Of a DNA stretch of 64,000 bases, positions 61,431-64,000 are shown one piece after another; position 1 is the first letter of the stretch, and every line of letters starts with the position of its first letter. The DNA is taken from contig NZ_OY762555.1 in the NCBI RefSeq assembly GCF_963666015.1, positions 2,232,001 through 2,296,000 on the forward strand, read 5' to 3'. The position numbers were made by a program, and so were the translations under genes. This DNA comes from an uncultured Sphaerochaeta sp. GTDB taxonomy: Bacteria; Spirochaetota; Spirochaetia; Sphaerochaetales; Sphaerochaetaceae. Below the pieces are notes generated by a model that had not been told where the DNA came from, searched no databases, and was given only the letters and a program-made list of their open reading frames with translations.

Positions 61431-62927
61431 ATGACACAGAGAGAAGCATATACACGTTTGGTTGAAATAGACCGACAGATTGTGTTGATTGACCATATGG
61501 AGGCAACGCTATCCTGGGACCAGGAGATATCACTATCCCCTCTGGGACTGGATGAGCGTTCGGTACAACTGGGCTATCTTGCCCAAATGCGTCATGACTT
61601 GGCCAGCTCTTCCGAAATGGGTGAGGTGCTTGCACACCTGGAGGGGATGAGCGATGCATCGGAGGTTGAGCGAGGGCTGATCAGGATCAGGAGTCGAGCG
61701 TATGAGAAAATGAAAAAGCTCCCTGTTTCATTGGTGCGTTCAATATCTGAACAAGGGGCAAGAGCACATAACAGTTGGGTTGTTGCACGCAAGGAAAGCG
61801 AATGGTCTCTCTTCAGTGGTGATCTTTCCTCCATGGTTACGTTGGTCCGAGAAAAAGCTGCAATCCTGAAACAGGAGGGGGCTTGCCTCTATGACGGATT
61901 GCTGCAGGAGTTTGAGGAGGGAATGAGGACTGAACAGGTAGCCAGGCTCTTTAATGAGATTAAGGCTCCTTTGATCTCACTGGTGGATCGGCTTGCCTCA
62001 AAGACCGTGGATACTGGATTTCTCTATAGTACATACCCAATAGAACAGCAACAGATATTTGCGAATGAGGTATTGAAAGCAATGAGGTTTGACTTCCAGA
62101 GGGGGAGTTGTGCCGTCTCAGTGCATCCTTTTACCACTACCATCGGTTCTGATGATATTCGGATCACCACGCGCTATACTGATCCTTCGGTAATGGACAG
62201 TTTCAGTTCCACTGTTCATGAGGGTGGTCATGCTCTGTATGAGATGGGTGCCTCGAGTGCAATCCTGAAGGGGACCAGCTTGGCTTCTGGGGCTTCTCTG
62301 GGAATGCATGAGTCCCAGAGCCGGCTCTGGGAGAATATGATTGCCAAGAGTCCTGAGTTCTGGCAGTACTACTATCCCCGATTCAAGGAACTGTTTCCTG
62401 CACAGACTGCAGGGGTTTCCCTTGACCAGTTTATATTAGCAATAAACAAGGTGGAGAGAACCCCTATCAGGGTCAATGCTGATGAGGTGAGCTACAGTCT
62501 GCATGTCATGCTTCGTTTTAATCTGGAGCAGAAGATTATTAATGGGGATGTCTCCATCGATGAGGTGCCCGAAGCGTGGAATGCTGAACACCGTTCTCTC
62601 TTGGGTTTCACTCCTGTAACAATCAAGGAAGGGGTGCTGCAGGATATCCATTGGAGCAGTGGTGATTTCGGCTACTTCCCAACCTATGCTCTAGGAAATC
62701 TCTATGGAGCACAGATTTGGGAAAAGGTGAAGGAAGATCTGCCGGTTTCCTCCTTGTTGCAGAGTGGTGATCTACTGGCCATCAGCGACTATCTGAAAAC
62801 CTCAATCTATGAACGAGGGGCGGTCAATACCGGCCTTGAGACGCTGGAGAAAGTAACCAACAGAGGTCTTGACGCGAGTTTGTTCACAAGCTACCTTGAA
62901 GACAAATTCAGCCGCTTGTTCGGCTAA
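61431..62927 (+). CDS. M32 family metallocarboxypeptidase
   Basis: The 498-residue protein is a thermostable carboxypeptidase 1 (Taq) type enzyme, removing C-terminal amino acids. The zinc motif HEGGHALYE lies near 264, with the downstream glutamate region GMHESQSRLWENM near 292 and the family block RVNADEVSYSLHVMLRFNLE near 347. GGAGG lies 5 nt before the ATG. Confidence 0.94.
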   Translation: MTQREAYTRLVEIDRQIVLIDHMEATLSWDQEISLSPLGLDERSVQLGYLAQMRHDLASSSEMGEVLAHLEGMSDASEVERGLIRIRSRAYEKMKKLPVSLVRSISEQGARAHNSWVVARKESEWSLFSGDLSSMVTLVREKAAILKQEGACLYDGLLQEFEEGMRTEQVARLFNEIKAPLISLVDRLASKTVDTGFLYSTYPIEQQQIFANEVLKAMRFDFQRGSCAVSVHPFTTTIGSDDIRITTRYTDPSVMDSFSSTVHEGGHALYEMGASSAILKGTSLASGASLGMHESQSRLWENMIAKSPEFWQYYYPRFKELFPAQTAGVSLDQFILAINKVERTPIRVNADEVSYSLHVMLRFNLEQKIINGDVSIDEVPEAWNAEHRSLLGFTPVTIKEGVLQDIHWSSGDFGYFPTYALGNLYGAQIWEKVKEDLPVSSLLQSGDLLAISDYLKTSIYERGAVNTGLETLEKVTNRGLDASLFTSYLEDKFSRLFG

Positions 62928-62939
62928 TGAGAGGTCCGT

Positions 62940-63536
62940 ATGAATATTCCGAATAAGCTTACTGTGTCGCGGCTGATTATGGCGCCGCTGTTCTTTATTG
63001 CATTTCATCTTGGATCATGGTTCGGACCTTCCTTCCAGGATGCTTCATCCATACTTACGCTTGTCCTTTGGGCTCTGACTGAGTTGACCGATCTCTTGGA
63101 TGGCCAGATTGCAAGAAGCAAGAATTTGGTGACAGACTTAGGCAAGGTGATGGACCCCTTTGCTGACACGTTCAGTAGGCTGACGTATTTTGTCTGCCTC
63201 TCTGGAGCAGGCATCATGCCTCTTTGGACCTTTATCCTGATTATGTGGCGAGAATTCTCCATTCTGTTTGTCAGGATGTTGATGATGGGAAAAGGAAAGC
63301 CAGTCGCTGCAAATATCTGGGGGAAGAGCAAGGCCGTACTGTATGCGGTCAGTGGAGCTTTAGGTATCCTCTACATTGCGTTGGGTAACTGGGTTGGTGA
63401 ATCCTCCTTGATTCAGGTGATGCGTCCCATAGTCACAGGGGTTTTCGTATTGGCTGCATTGGCTGCTGTGATGTCCTTCCTGACTTATATCAAGGCTATC
63501 ATCCGTGACGGTAGTCTCTCTTCCATGAGCCGTTGA
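62940..63536 (+). CDS. pgsA: CDP-diacylglycerol-glycerol-3-phosphate 3-phosphatidyltransferase
   Basis: PgsA makes phosphatidylglycerol phosphate, the precursor of phosphatidylglycerol. The 198-residue membrane protein starts MNIPNKLTVSRLIMAPLFF and has the CDP-alcohol phosphotransferase motif DGQIARSKNLVTDLGKVMD followed by PFAD (residues about 54-76), with all conserved Asp, Gly and Arg present. Other CDP-alcohol transferases are possible but the N-terminus favours PgsA. Confidence 0.88.
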   Translation: MNIPNKLTVSRLIMAPLFFIAFHLGSWFGPSFQDASSILTLVLWALTELTDLLDGQIARSKNLVTDLGKVMDPFADTFSRLTYFVCLSGAGIMPLWTFILIMWREFSILFVRMLMMGKGKPVAANIWGKSKAVLYAVSGALGILYIALGNWVGESSLIQVMRPIVTGVFVLAALAAVMSFLTYIKAIIRDGSLSSMSR

Positions 63537-63538
63537 GT

Positions 63539-64000
63539 ATGCAACATTTAGAAGAACTCTCAAGTACTGTAGCAAGAAAGATAACATTCCTGTTGACCGA
63601 TGTTGATGACACCATCACTACCAATGGAAAATTGCGTCCAGCTGCCTTGGATGCCTTGTATCGACTTGAAAAGGCAGGAATCCGGACCATCTGTGTAACA
63701 GGTGGTTCAGCCGGTTGGGGGGATACTTATCTCCGCCAATGGCCGGTAGAGGCAGTGTTGAGTGAGAGCGGAGCTGTCTGCCTGTATCGCGAGAACGGTG
63801 CGATTCGTCATTTTGTGCATCCTTCAATTACGCAGGAGGGGTATCAGGAACGAGTGCAGGCGATGATTCAGCGGGTGCTTTCCACTGTCGATGGAGCAAA
63901 GGTGTCCAGTGATCAATTCGCACGAATATTCGATGTGGCTTTTGATCATGGAAGCGAACCCCCGTTTTTATCTGAAGATGGGATTGCGAAAATTGTCGGG
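63539..64000 (+). CDS. HAD-family hydrolase, 3' end cut by window edge
   Basis: The first 154 codons are present. The nucleophile motif is LLTDVDDTITTNGKL near residue 18 and motif II is CVTGGSAGWG near 54, as in Cof-type or mannosyl-3-phosphoglycerate phosphatase-like sugar phosphatases. The ATG lies 2 nt after the pgsA stop. The substrate is unknown. Confidence 0.75.
   Translation, partial: MQHLEELSSTVARKITFLLTDVDDTITTNGKLRPAALDALYRLEKAGIRTICVTGGSAGWGDTYLRQWPVEAVLSESGAVCLYRENGAIRHFVHPSITQEGYQERVQAMIQRVLSTVDGAKVSSDQFARIFDVAFDHGSEPPFLSEDGIAKIVG

Overview
The window reads as a chromosomal core region of a spirochaete, most likely Sphaerochaeta or a close relative. This is inferred from protein character: PspA-type stress genes, a spirochaetal-looking 445-residue phosphofructokinase, a Rex-linked [FeFe]-hydrogenase cluster, and several traits common in clostridia (a T-box leader, an acyl-ACP thioesterase, LmrCD-type exporters). 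No rRNA, tRNA, CRISPR array, phage or intact insertion sequence was seen. Gene density is high and most genes sit in short operons with overlapping stop and start codons.

Layout. 1-5.9 kb (minus): carAB behind an ArgR-type operator, then a DUF1576 membrane protein with a small partner. 6.0-10.5 kb: a complete phage-shock (Psp) system with two PspA genes, two PspC-type genes, a PspB-like protein, a DUF4097 protein and a divergent pspF; both pspA genes have sigma-54 type promoters and share an inverted-repeat operator. 10.7-17 kb: rsmI, a SpoU-type methyltransferase, a Lon-like protease, a NIF3-like protein, lspA, a small membrane protein and a beta-propeller glycosidase-like protein. 17-28.1 kb (minus): thioesterase, rsmD, recG, yggT, dnaE and a divergent molybdenum-hydroxylase operon (FAD, 2Fe-2S and Mo subunits). 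28.2-33.4 kb (plus): ligA, an aminotransferase, a ModE-like regulator and phosphofructokinase. 33.4-39.5 kb: a candidate small RNA, a HAD phosphatase, an EamA exporter, and a heterodimeric ABC exporter with its MarR regulator. 39.6-46.7 kb: pgi, argR, lemA-DUF2207-DUF1653, an RRM protein, and a pair resembling phytol kinase and phytyl-phosphate kinase. 46.8-53.6 kb: groEL, a broken yajC, secDF, ispH and rex. 53.7-58.8 kb: a five-gene hydrogenase and signalling operon (two thioredoxin-like ferredoxins, a PAS-containing sensory [FeFe]-hydrogenase, a SpoIIE-type phosphatase and a canonical [FeFe]-hydrogenase). 58.8-64 kb: free methionine sulfoxide reductase, thrS under a T-box, an M32 carboxypeptidase, pgsA and a partial HAD gene.

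Main points of interest. (1) The Psp regulon has recognisable -24/-12 promoters and tandem TTGGYA-N5-TACCAA type enhancer sites, arranged so that PspF should activate both pspA operons and repress itself. (2) At least five genes (rsmI, the lon-like gene, the nif3-like gene, lspA, ligA) and probably a sixth (the HAD gene at 33.8 kb) have a -35/-10 promoter placed so that transcription should start at or within a few bases of the ATG, with no Shine-Dalgarno sequence. This suggests leaderless mRNAs are common here. (3) ARG-box pairs lie over the argR and carAB promoters. (4) A full T-box riboswitch precedes thrS. (5) The hydrogenase operon couples a catalytic enzyme to a sensory one lacking the proton-relay cysteine and to a phosphatase. 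(6) yajC carries a frameshifting internal deletion.

All functional calls rest on reading the translated sequences and motifs by eye; no database search was run.
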